NCBI RefSeq assembly: GCF_000012325.1
Contig: NC_003910.7
Location: 310,001 to 374,000 of the forward strand
Source: Colwellia psychrerythraea 34H
GTDB taxonomy: Bacteria > Pseudomonadota > Gammaproteobacteria > Enterobacterales > Alteromonadaceae
Reading direction: 5' to 3'
DNA length: 64,000 bases
The position numbers and the translations under genes are program-made. The notes beneath the pieces are model-generated. The model ran no database searches, was not told the DNA's origin, and was given only the letters and a program-made list of their open reading frames with translations. Positions 1-9,255 of this stretch are shown here, piece after piece (positions within the stretch are counted from its first letter, which is position 1; each line of letters opens with the position of its first letter).

Positions 1-300
1 ACCCAGAATTTTTATTTCGCGACGAACAATATCAAGCCCTAACGAGTGAAACGTAGAAACCGTTAAACCGCGAGTTAGGTCTCGACCAAGCATTTTTTGA
101 ATACGCTCTTTCATTTCACGTGCCGCTTTATTGGTAAAGGTTACCGCGGCAATATTACGTGCTTTGTAGTCACACTTTTGAATGAGGTAGGCGATTTTTT
201 GACAAATAACCCCGGTTTTACCTGAGCCAGCGCCTGCCAACACAAGGCATGGACCACTCACAAATTTTACTGCTTCATTTTGTCCGGGATTCAGTTTCAT
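1..300 (-). CDS. rep: ATP-dependent DNA helicase Rep, N-terminal part (runs off left edge)
   Basis: The first 100 residues of a superfamily 1 UvrD/Rep helicase are visible; the rest lies beyond base 1. The ATG at 298-300 opens [11 protein letters not shown], the usual Rep beginning with its Q motif. It is followed by the Walker A loop AGAGSGKT (residues 22-29) and motif Ia TFTNKAA (54-60). Rep is a 3'-5' helicase that helps replication forks pass bound proteins. The start of MKLNPGQ rather than a UvrD-type beginning favours Rep over UvrD. It is divergent from ubiK, with about 110 bp between the starts. Confidence 0.9.
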   Translation of the reverse strand, partial: MKLNPGQNEAVKFVSGPCLVLAGAGSGKTGVICQKIAYLIQKCDYKARNIAAVTFTNKAAREMKERIQKMLGRDLTRGLTVSTFHSLGLDIVRREIKILG

Positions 301-413
301 TAGTTTTATCGTTATTTAATTCGAATAAATTTTCATGTGGTAGATTTTACCTGTTTTTAGTCATGTGCAAAACAGTTACAATGCTAACAAGTGAAAATTG
401 ATGAGAAATTATT

Positions 414-665
414 ATGTTGAATGCAAAAAAGATTGAAGAAATTGCCAAGCAAGTCACAGAATCTATCCCTCCAGGCTTAAAAAGTATGGCGAATGATTTT
501 GAAGATAAAGCGAAATCGGTTTTACAAAGTAAATTATCACAGCTTGATGTGGTAACTCGCGAAGAGTTTGATGTGCAAACGCAAGTATTGATCAAAACAC
601 GCGCTAAAATATCTGAACTTGAAGCTAAGTTAGCCGAATTAGAAGAAAAAATAGCTTCAAGCTAA
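414..665 (+). CDS. ubiK: Ubiquinone biosynthesis accessory factor UbiK (YqiC/BMFP family)
   Basis: An 83-residue protein of normal length for the YqiC/UbiK family. The N-terminal half (KIEEIAKQVTESIPPG) is the amphipathic family signature. The C-terminal third, about residues 55-80, is a coiled coil rich in Glu, Lys and Leu. In the family, UbiK binds UbiJ and supports aerobic ubiquinone synthesis in the soluble Ubi complex, and it associates with lipids. The start is supported by a GATGAGAA ribosome site just upstream. It stands between divergent rep and manB and has no ubi gene beside it here. Confidence 0.85.
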   Translation: MLNAKKIEEIAKQVTESIPPGLKSMANDFEDKAKSVLQSKLSQLDVVTREEFDVQTQVLIKTRAKISELEAKLAELEEKIASS

Positions 666-745
666 TGAGTCAAGTACGACCTGTTAAATTATAACCATAC
701 TGTTATTTACAATCATCCATACAATGCCAAGGACGAGATTATTTC

Positions 746-2158
746 ATGTCATATTCTAAAGTAGCCCTAACGTCGGGCCCTTCTGCAATTACTTGTTTCA
801 AAGCTTATGATATCCGGGGAAAATTAGGCGAACAATTAAATACCGATGTTGCCTACCGGGTAGGTCGCGCTTTTGCTCAACATACCAAAGCAAAATCCGT
901 AGTAGTAGGTGGTGATATTCGCTTAACCAGTGAAGAGTTAAAGCATGCTTTGGCGGAAGGTTTGATGGCAGGTGGCACTAACGTTATTGATTTAGGTTTA
1001 GCGGGTACAGAACATATTTACTTCGCGACCAGCCACTTACAATGCGACGGTGGCATTGTCGTTACCGCAAGTCACAATCCGATTGATTACAATGGCATGA
1101 AACTGGTACGCGAAAATTCAAAACCTATCAGTGGTGATACTGGCCTTTTTGATATTCAAGCGCTTGCTGAAAAAAACGATTTTATTGATGTTGAAACCGT
1201 AGGCACTTTAACAACAGTAGATATTACTCAACCTTATACAGAACATTTATTAACCTATATTGATGATAAAAATATCACTCCGTTGAAGCTGGTAGTAAAC
1301 GCTGGAAATGGTACAGCAGGTCCTGCACTGGATGCTATTGAAAGTGCCTTTAAGGCGCTGAATGTTCCGGTTGAATTTATTAAAGTACATCATCAGCCTG
1401 ATGGTAGTTTCCCTAACGGTATTCCAAACCCATTACTGATAGAAAATCGTGCAGCAACGCGTGATGCCGTAATTGAACACGGCGCTGATATGGGCATAGC
1501 CTGGGATGGCGATTTTGATCGTTGTTTCTTGTTCGATGAAAACGGTGAGTTTATTGAAGGTTATTATATTGTTGGTTTATTAGCTGATAATTTTTTAAAC
1601 AGAATTGAAGGCAGTAAAGCCGAAGCCAAAATAATTCATGATCCACGTTTAACTTGGAATACCATTGATATTGCTGAAAAAGCAGGTGGTCAAGCCATTC
1701 AAAGTAAAACGGGTCACGCTTTTATCAAAGAACGTATGCGTAGCGAAGATGCTATTTATGGCGGTGAAATGAGTGCCCATCATTATTTCCGTGATTTCTT
1801 CTATTGCGACAGCGGTATGATCCCTTGGTTATTAATTGCGGAACTTGTTTGTTTGCGCAAACAGCCGCTTTCTAGTTTAGTTAAACAGCGAATAGCAGCT
1901 TACCCATCATCGGGTGAAATTAATAATACTATTGCTGACCCTAAAGCAGCTATTGCACGTGTTTTTGCTTTTTATCAAGAACAAGCACAAGTGATTGATA
2001 AAACTGATGGTATTAGTATGGAATTTGGTAACTGGCGCTTTAACTTACGTAGCAGTAATACAGAGCCTGTGGTTCGTTTAAATGTTGAGTCTAAAGCTGA
2101 TGTGGCATTAATGCAGGAAAAAACAGAGCAAGTATTGGCTTTGTTATTGGCTGAGTAG
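746..2158 (+). CDS. manB: Phosphomannomutase / phosphoglucomutase (ManB/CpsG type)
   Basis: A 470-residue alpha-D-phosphohexomutase that interconverts mannose-6-phosphate and mannose-1-phosphate on the route to GDP-mannose; the family may also use glucose phosphates. Visible motifs are the phosphoserine loop TASHNP (residues 107-112, Ser109), the metal loop DGDFDR near residue 255, the sugar loop [10 protein letters not shown] near 340 and the phosphate loop RSSNTEP near 435. The ATG is preceded by AAGGACGAG. Its position just upstream of exosortase-associated hydrolase remnants and WecB-WecC suggests it supplies sugar nucleotides for an envelope polysaccharide. Confidence 0.9.
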   Translation: MSYSKVALTSGPSAITCFKAYDIRGKLGEQLNTDVAYRVGRAFAQHTKAKSVVVGGDIRLTSEELKHALAEGLMAGGTNVIDLGLAGTEHIYFATSHLQCDGGIVVTASHNPIDYNGMKLVRENSKPISGDTGLFDIQALAEKNDFIDVETVGTLTTVDITQPYTEHLLTYIDDKNITPLKLVVNAGNGTAGPALDAIESAFKALNVPVEFIKVHHQPDGSFPNGIPNPLLIENRAATRDAVIEHGADMGIAWDGDFDRCFLFDENGEFIEGYYIVGLLADNFLNRIEGSKAEAKIIHDPRLTWNTIDIAEKAGGQAIQSKTGHAFIKERMRSEDAIYGGEMSAHHYFRDFFYCDSGMIPWLLIAELVCLRKQPLSSLVKQRIAAYPSSGEINNTIADPKAAIARVFAFYQEQAQVIDKTDGISMEFGNWRFNLRSSNTEPVVRLNVESKADVALMQEKTEQVLALLLAE

Positions 2159-2167
2159 TCTTCTTTT

Positions 2168-3101
2168 ATGGCAGAGAGTTTAATGGCTAACAGCGAACGA
2201 TTTTCGGACTTAAATCCAAGCTATGGCACGCTTTCATTGACTGAATTTGTTCATCAGTATGAAAACAGCCTACCTGAGGCGAGGTTATTTGAATTAACCC
2301 TGCCTTGGCTCGCTGCGACCGAAGAGTTTATGCTCCCTGAAAACAGCCAAGTAATCGTTCACTGTTTGTATCACACAAGGAAAGGGCAAGAGCTCTGGTA
2401 TTAAACATCGCTTGGCCATTAATGCTTATCATCAAGGTATGCAAAGTATTGTTTTTGATCACTATGGTACCGGCGATAGTGATGGTTAACTCATTGATAC
2501 CAAACTGACAATATGGCAGCAGGATATTCTATTCCAGCTTGGAGATATTAAAACTCGGTCTTCACACGCTATTTATCTATCGTTACCTTTATCTTCAGTA
2601 TTATTATCAGATGAAATGCTAAGCTTGATTGACGGTGTATTACTCTTACAGTCTGACTTTAATGGTAAATGTTTCGTGCAACAGTTCAAATGCATAGCAC
2701 TCGCTTCAGGGCTTACTCAAGATAATAGTACTCAGGCCAACAAGTCTAAAAATACTGCAGCAGACGAAGATGAAACTGTTGAAATTGCCGGTTATCTAAT
2801 GAACGCTAATTTATTGGATGAGTTGGCAGGACAGAATATCAATAAGTTAGCTGATTTTGACATCGATTTTCATTGGTTTGAATGGCAAGCTCAATCGGAA
2901 GAGTTGAGCCCTAGCAGAATAAAGCAGCAACAAGCATTGGCCAATAAAAATAATAAATTACTTGTACAACAAGTCGATGATGTAAAGTTTTGGCAAGCAA
3001 CTGAATTACAAATTGCACAATCCTTTTTAACCCAAGAACAGCTAATCTTTTCTCAGTTAGCGTTTTCGATTTTAGTTTTGTCTAAAACTGAGACAAACTG
3101 A
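2168..3101 (+). pseudogene. Broken exosortase A system-associated hydrolase, type 2
   Basis: Remnant of an alpha/beta hydrolase of the kind that accompanies exosortase A. The frame opened at 2168 runs into a stop at 2402-2404. The matching continuation is in another frame from about 2355, where VFDHYGTGDSDG, the family's DLYG-x-GDS motif, is cut by a TAA at 2487-2489. The same frame stays open from 2616 to 3101 and carries the late block ETVEIAGYLMN. So there is one frameshift near 2355-2390 and one in-frame stop. The function of these hydrolases in the exosortase system is not settled. The family call rests on remembered motifs, not a search. Confidence 0.7.
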
Positions 3102-3941
3102 TGAATGAGCAAGGTGTTATTTTTAACAGTAATGGCAAACAATTAGTAGGTATTGAGCATTTGCCTGAGCCAATTCATCAAGGACAAACTAATAAAGGCG
3201 TAATCATTGTTGTTGGTGGCCCGCAAACTCGTGTTGGTAGCCACAGACTATTTGTTCATTTGGCTCGAGCTTTAGCAAAGCAGCGTATTGTGGTATTTTG
3301 CTTTGATTATAGCGGAGCAGGTGATAGTGAAGGGACTGTTAGCACTTTTACTGATATTCAAGATGATATTGAGGCCGCCTTCACACCTTTGAGCAGCGCC
3401 ATAGTGATATTACTGAGTTGGCTTGATGGGGCTTATGCGATGCTGCATCGGCCATTTTGCTTTACTTCAATGAGCGCCCTCAACAAGCGAAGATAAAACA
3501 AGTGTTTTTAGTAAACCCTTGGGTGAGACAATCACAAACCCAAGCAAAGGCTTACCTTCGTTCTTATTATATTAAACGTTTTTTAGTAAGGCGTTTTGGC
3601 AAAAATTGCTGTCAGGAAAAGTACAATCTGCATTTACTGATATTCAAAACTTTCATCAACAAAGCCGAACCAGCAACGATATTAACAAACAAGAGAACTT
3701 TGTAACGCAAATGCTACGAGGATTGAATCAATTTTCAGGTACGTGTGATATCTTTCTCAGTGGCAATGACTTAACCGCCGATGAATTTAAGTTATTAATT
3801 AAAAGCAATAAGCATTGGCGGGAGGTAATGGCTCGCGCTACTATAAATCAGCAAATAATTTGCCAGGCGGACCACACTTCTTCTCAACGAGATAAGCAAA
3901 GCCAGTTAATTGAATTAGTCTGTAAAGCTTTAGCGAAGTAA
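3101..3941 (+). pseudogene. Broken exosortase A system-associated hydrolase, type 1
   Basis: The ATG overlaps the previous remnant's stop by one base, the spacing of an old operon. The first frame carries the strong family signature GGPQTRVGSHR and FDYSGAGDSEG. The reading frame then changes just before 3388 to one that reads FEQRHSDITELA, a TGA at 3424-3426, then WGLCDAASAILLYFNERPQ and VNPWVRQ. It changes again near 3585-3594 to a frame reading FWQKLLSGKVQ and ending at 3941. Two frameshifts and one in-frame stop make a functional product very unlikely. Each piece matches the expected family order, so this is one decayed gene and not three small ones. Confidence 0.8.
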
Positions 3942-4057
3942 ATCGTTAATAGTTCATTAAAAATTCAATTAAGCTATGTTACTTGCATCCATAAATGCCT
4001 TACAATTACGAAATAAATAAAGTTATCTGCATAAATTTAACAACATAAGGAAGCAAA

Positions 4058-6340
4058 ATGAAAATAGGGATTATCGTTGGCACTCGCCCAGAAATAATCA
4101 AAATGGCACCCGTTATTCGTGAATGTAAAAAGCGCGGTATTGCCTATTTCATCATCCATTCTAATCAGCATTACTCTCAAGAGATGGATAGCATTTTCTT
4201 TAAAGAATTGGAGTTACCAGCACCAGATTATAATTTGGGTGTTGGCTCAGGTTTACATAGTAATCAAACCGGTAATATTTTAATTGAAATGGAGCCCATC
4301 TTGTTGCAAGAAAAGCCTGATGTGGTTTTAGTGCAAGGAGATACCAATACAGTATTAGCTGGCGCATTGGCGGCCTCCAAACTTGATATCAAGGTAGGTC
4401 ACATTGAAGCTGGCTTACGTAGTTATGATCGCACTATGCCAGAGGAAACTAACCGTATTCTTACCGATCACATGAGTGAATATCTATTTGCCGTTGGTCC
4501 AAATCAGCATGCTATTCTGGCGAAAGAAGGTATCGATAGCGATAAAATTTTTACTGTTGGTAATACGGTTTCAGATTCTTTGTTTCAACATTTAGATATC
4601 TCAGCTAGCACCAGTACCATCTTGGCTGATCTGGACGTCACTTCAGGAGAGTTCTTCCTAGTAACCGCGCATCGTGCTTCTAATGTTGATATCCCAGCAA
4701 ACTTATTAGAACTGTTAGCATTATTTGATAAATTACATGCAAAATACAGCCAAACTATTGTTTGGCCTATTCATCCAAGAACTCAATCTAAGTTAAAAGA
4801 GTTTTCAATAGAATTACCAAGTTACTTAAAGCTTATTCCTCCTATTGGTTACTTAGACTTTATTCAATTACAAAAACATGCGCAGTTAATTTTAACTGAT
4901 TCTGGCGGTATTCAAGAAGAAGCATGTTTATTAGGTGTACCTTGTATTACTTTACGTGAAAATACTGAACGTCCTGAATCAATTGAAGTAGGCGCGAATG
5001 TATTAGTTGGCCGTGATGCAGTTAAAGCGTTAGCAGCAGCAGATAAATGGCTTGCTAGTGATGCAGCTAGCTTTAGTTGGAGTAACCCTTTTGGCGATGG
5101 TCACGTTGCTGAAACTATTTTAGATATCATCACTAATTCAGTGCCAAATACCCTTGAAGAAGAAATTATTGCTAAAAATGAAACGCTAAGTGTTATTGGT
5201 ATGGGTTATATGGGTTTACCTATAGCGAGTTTGTTAGCTGAAGCGGGTTATAAAGTAACCGGTGTTGATTTAAATAGCGATAAAGTTAGTGTTATTAATG
5301 AAGCACAATGCCCTTTTGATGAAGCGGGTTTACCTGAACTCATTACTAAGGTTGTTTCACAAGGCTTTTTAACTGCCAGTACTGAAATTCCTTCAAGTGA
5401 AACGTATTTAGTGGCCGTGCCGACACCGCACAAAAATAATAGTTGTGACCGAAGTTATGTTTTTAGCGCAGTTGATGCTATCGCTAAGGTGGCCAAAAAT
5501 GGTCAAACCGTAATTGTTGAATCGACCATATCGCCACAAACAAGTGTTGCTGTTGCACAACGGTTCGCTGATGCTGGTTTGACGATTGATGTTGTTCATT
5601 GTCCTGAGCGTGCAATTCCTGGACAAACCTTACATGAACTTGTTCACAACGACAGGATTATCGGTGCAACGAGCATTGAAGCACAGCAGAAAGTTAAAAC
5701 AATTTACCAAAGTTTTGTCAAAGGTGAAGTCTTCTTAACCGATCTAACTACTGCAGAATGTATCAAATTAGTTGAAAACACTTCACGTGATGTGGGTATT
5801 GCTTTTGCCAATGAATTATCACAAATATGTGAAGAGCTTGAAGTTGATGTCTATGAAGTTATTCGTTTAGCAAATCGCCATCCAAGAGTAAATGTATTAA
5901 CACCAGGTCCTGGTGTTGGTGGACACTGTATTCCGATTGACCCTTGGTTCTTAGTTGAAAATACTAAAGCGGGTGAGTTTGTTCGATTAGCACGTGAAAT
6001 TAATGATAAACGCCCAAGTATAGTGGCAGAGCAAGCATTAGCATTACTAGGTGATACTAAGGATAACTTAGCAGGTAAAAAGGTAGGCATCTTAGGCGTG
6101 GCGTATAAGGCCAATGTAGATGACTGTCGTGAGTCTCCTGCAGATGCAATCCTTGATCACTTTAAGAAAGCAGGTGTTGACGTTAATTACCATGACCCAT
6201 TCGTACCAAATTGGCATTGTGAAAAACAAGAAACGATTACAGAGATTGATAACTGGGCAGATGTTCTTATTTTGGTAACAGACCATGAATGCTACAGTAA
6301 TTTGAAGGTTTCAAGCCTCTTGCTTAATGCACGAGCATAA
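4058..6340 (+). CDS. Fused UDP-GlcNAc 2-epimerase and UDP-ManNAc dehydrogenase (WecB-WecC)
   Basis: A 760-residue protein made of two enzymes that are separate in E. coli. Residues 1 to about 355 are WecB-like: MKIGIIVGTRPEIIKMAP, GDTNTVLAG, HIEAGLRSYDRTMPEETNR near 115 and SGGIQEEA. Residues from about 371 are WecC-like: GMGYMGLP Rossmann loop, VPTPHKN, and PGPGVGGHC with the catalytic Cys near 625. Together they would turn UDP-GlcNAc into UDP-ManNAc and then UDP-ManNAcA for a surface polysaccharide. The joint is a short acidic stretch of about 15 residues. The C-terminus ends a few residues earlier than in E. coli WecC. The start has an AAGGAAG site; a terminator follows the stop. Confidence 0.88.
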   Translation: MKIGIIVGTRPEIIKMAPVIRECKKRGIAYFIIHSNQHYSQEMDSIFFKELELPAPDYNLGVGSGLHSNQTGNILIEMEPILLQEKPDVVLVQGDTNTVLAGALAASKLDIKVGHIEAGLRSYDRTMPEETNRILTDHMSEYLFAVGPNQHAILAKEGIDSDKIFTVGNTVSDSLFQHLDISASTSTILADLDVTSGEFFLVTAHRASNVDIPANLLELLALFDKLHAKYSQTIVWPIHPRTQSKLKEFSIELPSYLKLIPPIGYLDFIQLQKHAQLILTDSGGIQEEACLLGVPCITLRENTERPESIEVGANVLVGRDAVKALAAADKWLASDAASFSWSNPFGDGHVAETILDIITNSVPNTLEEEIIAKNETLSVIGMGYMGLPIASLLAEAGYKVTGVDLNSDKVSVINEAQCPFDEAGLPELITKVVSQGFLTASTEIPSSETYLVAVPTPHKNNSCDRSYVFSAVDAIAKVAKNGQTVIVESTISPQTSVAVAQRFADAGLTIDVVHCPERAIPGQTLHELVHNDRIIGATSIEAQQKVKTIYQSFVKGEVFLTDLTTAECIKLVENTSRDVGIAFANELSQICEELEVDVYEVIRLANRHPRVNVLTPGPGVGGHCIPIDPWFLVENTKAGEFVRLAREINDKRPSIVAEQALALLGDTKDNLAGKKVGILGVAYKANVDDCRESPADAILDHFKKAGVDVNYHDPFVPNWHCEKQETITEIDNWADVLILVTDHECYSNLKVSSLLLNARA

Positions 6341-6343
6341 TAA

Positions 6344-6382
6344 AAAACCCATTAGCTTTGCTGTTAATGGGTTTTATTTTTT
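6344..6382 (+). terminator. Rho-independent terminator after wecB-wecC
   Basis: Inverted repeat AACCCATTA / TAATGGGTT followed by a T-rich run. It separates the sugar nucleotide gene from the PrsT genes. Confidence 0.8.
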
Positions 6383-6423
6383 GTTAGCTTAATAATAATG
6401 ATAACCGCAAAAGGAATTTTGAC

Positions 6424-9168
6424 ATGAAATTTGTAAAAGCCTCTCTCTATTTAAGTATCGCGCTGGCAATATCGGCTTGTGGTGAACAAGTCTCTGTTGA
6501 ATCTCATTTAGAAAATGCAAAAAGCTATCTAAATGAAAACAAAGTTAATGAAAGTATTATTGAATTAAAAAATGCTATTCGAGCTGATACTAAAAATGCT
6601 GAAGCACGTTTTTTGTTAGGTCAAATTTATTTAAGTTTAGGTGATGGTCTTGCTGCGGTTAAAGAGCTGGAACGAGCGCAATCATTAAAATATCCGGATA
6701 ACAAAGTTCTACCCTTACTAGCACGAGCCTATATCTTAACTGACAGTGATAGTGATGTAATCGCATTAAGTACTGCAGCTAAGGGACTCGCTGCTGAAGA
6801 AAGAAGTCAATATTTAGCCTACCAAACACTAGCGGCGCTACGTAGTGAACAACCAGACTTAGCCAAGCAAAGTGTTGAATTAGCGCAGTCAATTGCCCAA
6901 CAAAGTCTTTATAGTATGCTGGCCTCGGCGTATCTTCAGTTATCAGAAAATAAATATGATGAAGTGAAAACACTTATCTCGAGAATTCTAACTATAGAGG
7001 CTAAGCAAGTTGATGCGCTGATGTTGCAGGGGCAAGTAGCTATGGTCACTGAAGAATATCAACTGGCAGTAGATAGCTTTAAGCAGTATATGGAGTTACA
7101 ACCTCGATTTTCAATGGTGGAATTATTATTAGCTAATGCATTACTTAAAGCGGGCCATGATGAGGAAGCTGAACAACATGCAGATGCTATATTAGCTAAA
7201 GTTAATAACCAACCTTTTGCTAACTATATCAAAGCTATGGTGCGCTTTCAGGCAAAAGACTTTGACAAAGCTAGTGAGCATGCTGAGGCGGCATTATCGG
7301 CAGACTTTAATCAATTTAATTTAAAATTAGTGGCAGGAGCGAGTGCTTTTTATCTTAAAAATTGGCAGCAAAGTTATCATCATTTAAGTGCTATTGTTAA
7401 GTACCTACCTAATGATCACCAAGCTCGTCGTATGCTTGCGGTTACTCAGTTAGAATTAGGGTTAATTGATGAGATTAGTGCCACTATTGGTGATTTTGAT
7501 GGTAATGATGAGGTTAACTCTCAATTTTTATCTTCTTTAAGTTATAAGCTATTAGAATTAGGGGCGACTACAGAAGCTAAGAAATTACTTGCTCAAAATG
7601 GTCAAAACAGCTCAAAGAATGCAGCACATAATGCCCGCCAAGGTATTTTAAAGTTAATGATGAACGATCCTTCAGGTATAGAGAATTTACAAGATGCAGT
7701 AAAACTCAACCCTGAGCTTATTGAAGCAGAATTAGCAATAGCATTTTCCGCATTGCAAAGAGGTGATATCGCTAAGGCTAATGCCATTGCTGAAAAATGG
7801 CAAAAGCAATACCCGGACAAAGCTAGTAGTTTTAATTTATTAGCCAGTATTGCAATAAAAGAAGGGAAGTATGATAAAGCAGAACAAGCACTTAAGAAAA
7901 GTTTAAGTTTAGAGCAAGACAATTTTTTTGCACTGACCGAACAATTACGTATTGCTCGCAAACAAGAAAATATCCCCTTAAGTAAACAACGTGCTGATTA
8001 TTTAATAACCATTGCGCCTACAAATAATAAAGTATTAAGACAGTATTTTGGTGTTTATCGCAATGAGATGGCGTTAGCAAAACTGACCGCTGCTTATGAA
8101 CTTGATAAAACAGATATTAATAAAGCTATATTATTATCTGAAGCGATGGTGAGTTTAGGTCAATTAAAGCAAGCTGAAAGTATACTTGTATCAATAGCCG
8201 ATACTGCAAAGTTACCTAAGCGTTATTGGCAATTATTGTTACTTACCTACAAAAAACAAAAGAATTTCGAAAAAATACGACCTACACTAGAAAAATGGTT
8301 GAAAGAGAACCCTTATCACATTGAAGCTGTTGTGCTGTTAACTGATTTCTATGCGAGCCAAAGAAATTATGAGCGTGCTTTAACTGTTATTAAACGCGGA
8401 CTTGATAACCATAAGGATAATTTGGTTTTACAGTTAGTTCAAATGCAGTTATTGCTAAACAACAAGCAAATATCTCCTGCGAAAAGTCTTTATAAAATTA
8501 TAGAGAATAAAAATATTAACGACGCACTTAAACAGGGCCTGCTCGGACGCATATATCTCCTAGAGGAGGATTATGTTCAAGCATTACCTAAGTTAACCGT
8601 TTTTTATCAGACTTATCCGAGCAGTCAAAATGCTATTTATTTAGCAGGGGCTCATTTAGGCAATAAAGATAATGCCAAGGCAGTAAAAGTGTTAGAGCAC
8701 TATCTGACTATTGATGCAAACAATAACCGTATTGAAACAATGCTCGCGGGAATATACCTCGAAAATGATAGTGATAAGGCTATTGCTGTCTATGATGACG
8801 TTGTTAAAAAACAACCGAAAAATGTAGTTGCCCATAACAACCTTGCTTGGTTATATTTAGAGCAAGATAATATCAGTAAAGCCCTAGAACATGCTGAAAA
8901 GGCATTAGAATTGGCACCGCAAATTGCTAATATTGTCGATACATACGCTAAGGTTTTATTAGGGTCCGGTGATAAAAGAGCGGCCTTGCAATATGCAAGT
9001 AAAGCTTCTGAAATAGCCAAAGGGAAGGACGTTGATATTCAATTGAATTATGTTGAAGCACTTATTGCTAATAATCGAATAAATGAAGCAAAAGATTTAT
9101 TAGCTAAAGTTGCTACCGCAACAGATGAGCAGAAAAATAAAAAATCAAAACTACTAGCGCAATTATAA
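6424..9168 (+). CDS. prsT: PEP-CTERM system TPR-repeat lipoprotein PrsT, first copy
   Basis: A 914-residue lipoprotein built almost wholly of TPR-like helical pairs. The signal peptide ends in the lipobox ISAC (Cys at residue 19). Next comes HLENAKSYLNENKVNESIIELKNAI, split over the first TPR, as is typical of PrsT. Length and repeat pattern fit the PrsT family that accompanies exosortase/PEP-CTERM loci. The exact role is unknown; it is presumed to act in exopolysaccharide export or protein sorting at the envelope. An AAAAGGAA site precedes the ATG. It is flanked by terminators and is followed by a paralogue. Confidence 0.85.
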   Translation: MKFVKASLYLSIALAISACGEQVSVESHLENAKSYLNENKVNESIIELKNAIRADTKNAEARFLLGQIYLSLGDGLAAVKELERAQSLKYPDNKVLPLLARAYILTDSDSDVIALSTAAKGLAAEERSQYLAYQTLAALRSEQPDLAKQSVELAQSIAQQSLYSMLASAYLQLSENKYDEVKTLISRILTIEAKQVDALMLQGQVAMVTEEYQLAVDSFKQYMELQPRFSMVELLLANALLKAGHDEEAEQHADAILAKVNNQPFANYIKAMVRFQAKDFDKASEHAEAALSADFNQFNLKLVAGASAFYLKNWQQSYHHLSAIVKYLPNDHQARRMLAVTQLELGLIDEISATIGDFDGNDEVNSQFLSSLSYKLLELGATTEAKKLLAQNGQNSSKNAAHNARQGILKLMMNDPSGIENLQDAVKLNPELIEAELAIAFSALQRGDIAKANAIAEKWQKQYPDKASSFNLLASIAIKEGKYDKAEQALKKSLSLEQDNFFALTEQLRIARKQENIPLSKQRADYLITIAPTNNKVLRQYFGVYRNEMALAKLTAAYELDKTDINKAILLSEAMVSLGQLKQAESILVSIADTAKLPKRYWQLLLLTYKKQKNFEKIRPTLEKWLKENPYHIEAVVLLTDFYASQRNYERALTVIKRGLDNHKDNLVLQLVQMQLLLNNKQISPAKSLYKIIENKNINDALKQGLLGRIYLLEEDYVQALPKLTVFYQTYPSSQNAIYLAGAHLGNKDNAKAVKVLEHYLTIDANNNRIETMLAGIYLENDSDKAIAVYDDVVKKQPKNVVAHNNLAWLYLEQDNISKALEHAEKALELAPQIANIVDTYAKVLLGSGDKRAALQYASKASEIAKGKDVDIQLNYVEALIANNRINEAKDLLAKVATATDEQKNKKSKLLAQL

Positions 9169-9185
9169 TTTTGCCTAGCAAATTC

Positions 9186-9217
9186 TAAAAAACGACTGCA
9201 ATGGCAGTCGTTTTTAG
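9186..9217 (+). terminator. Rho-independent terminator between the two prsT genes
   Basis: Perfect stem AACGACTGC / GCAGTCGTT with an AATG loop and a T run. It implies that the second prsT has its own promoter or depends on read-through. Confidence 0.85.
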
Positions 9218-9255
9218 TTTATTTAAGGTGAATAAAATAGATAAAGAGAATTGAT

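Noticed and set aside
3457..3941. Separate small genes at 3457 and 3606
   Set aside because: Both are frame-shifted pieces of one hydrolase; their motifs follow family order.
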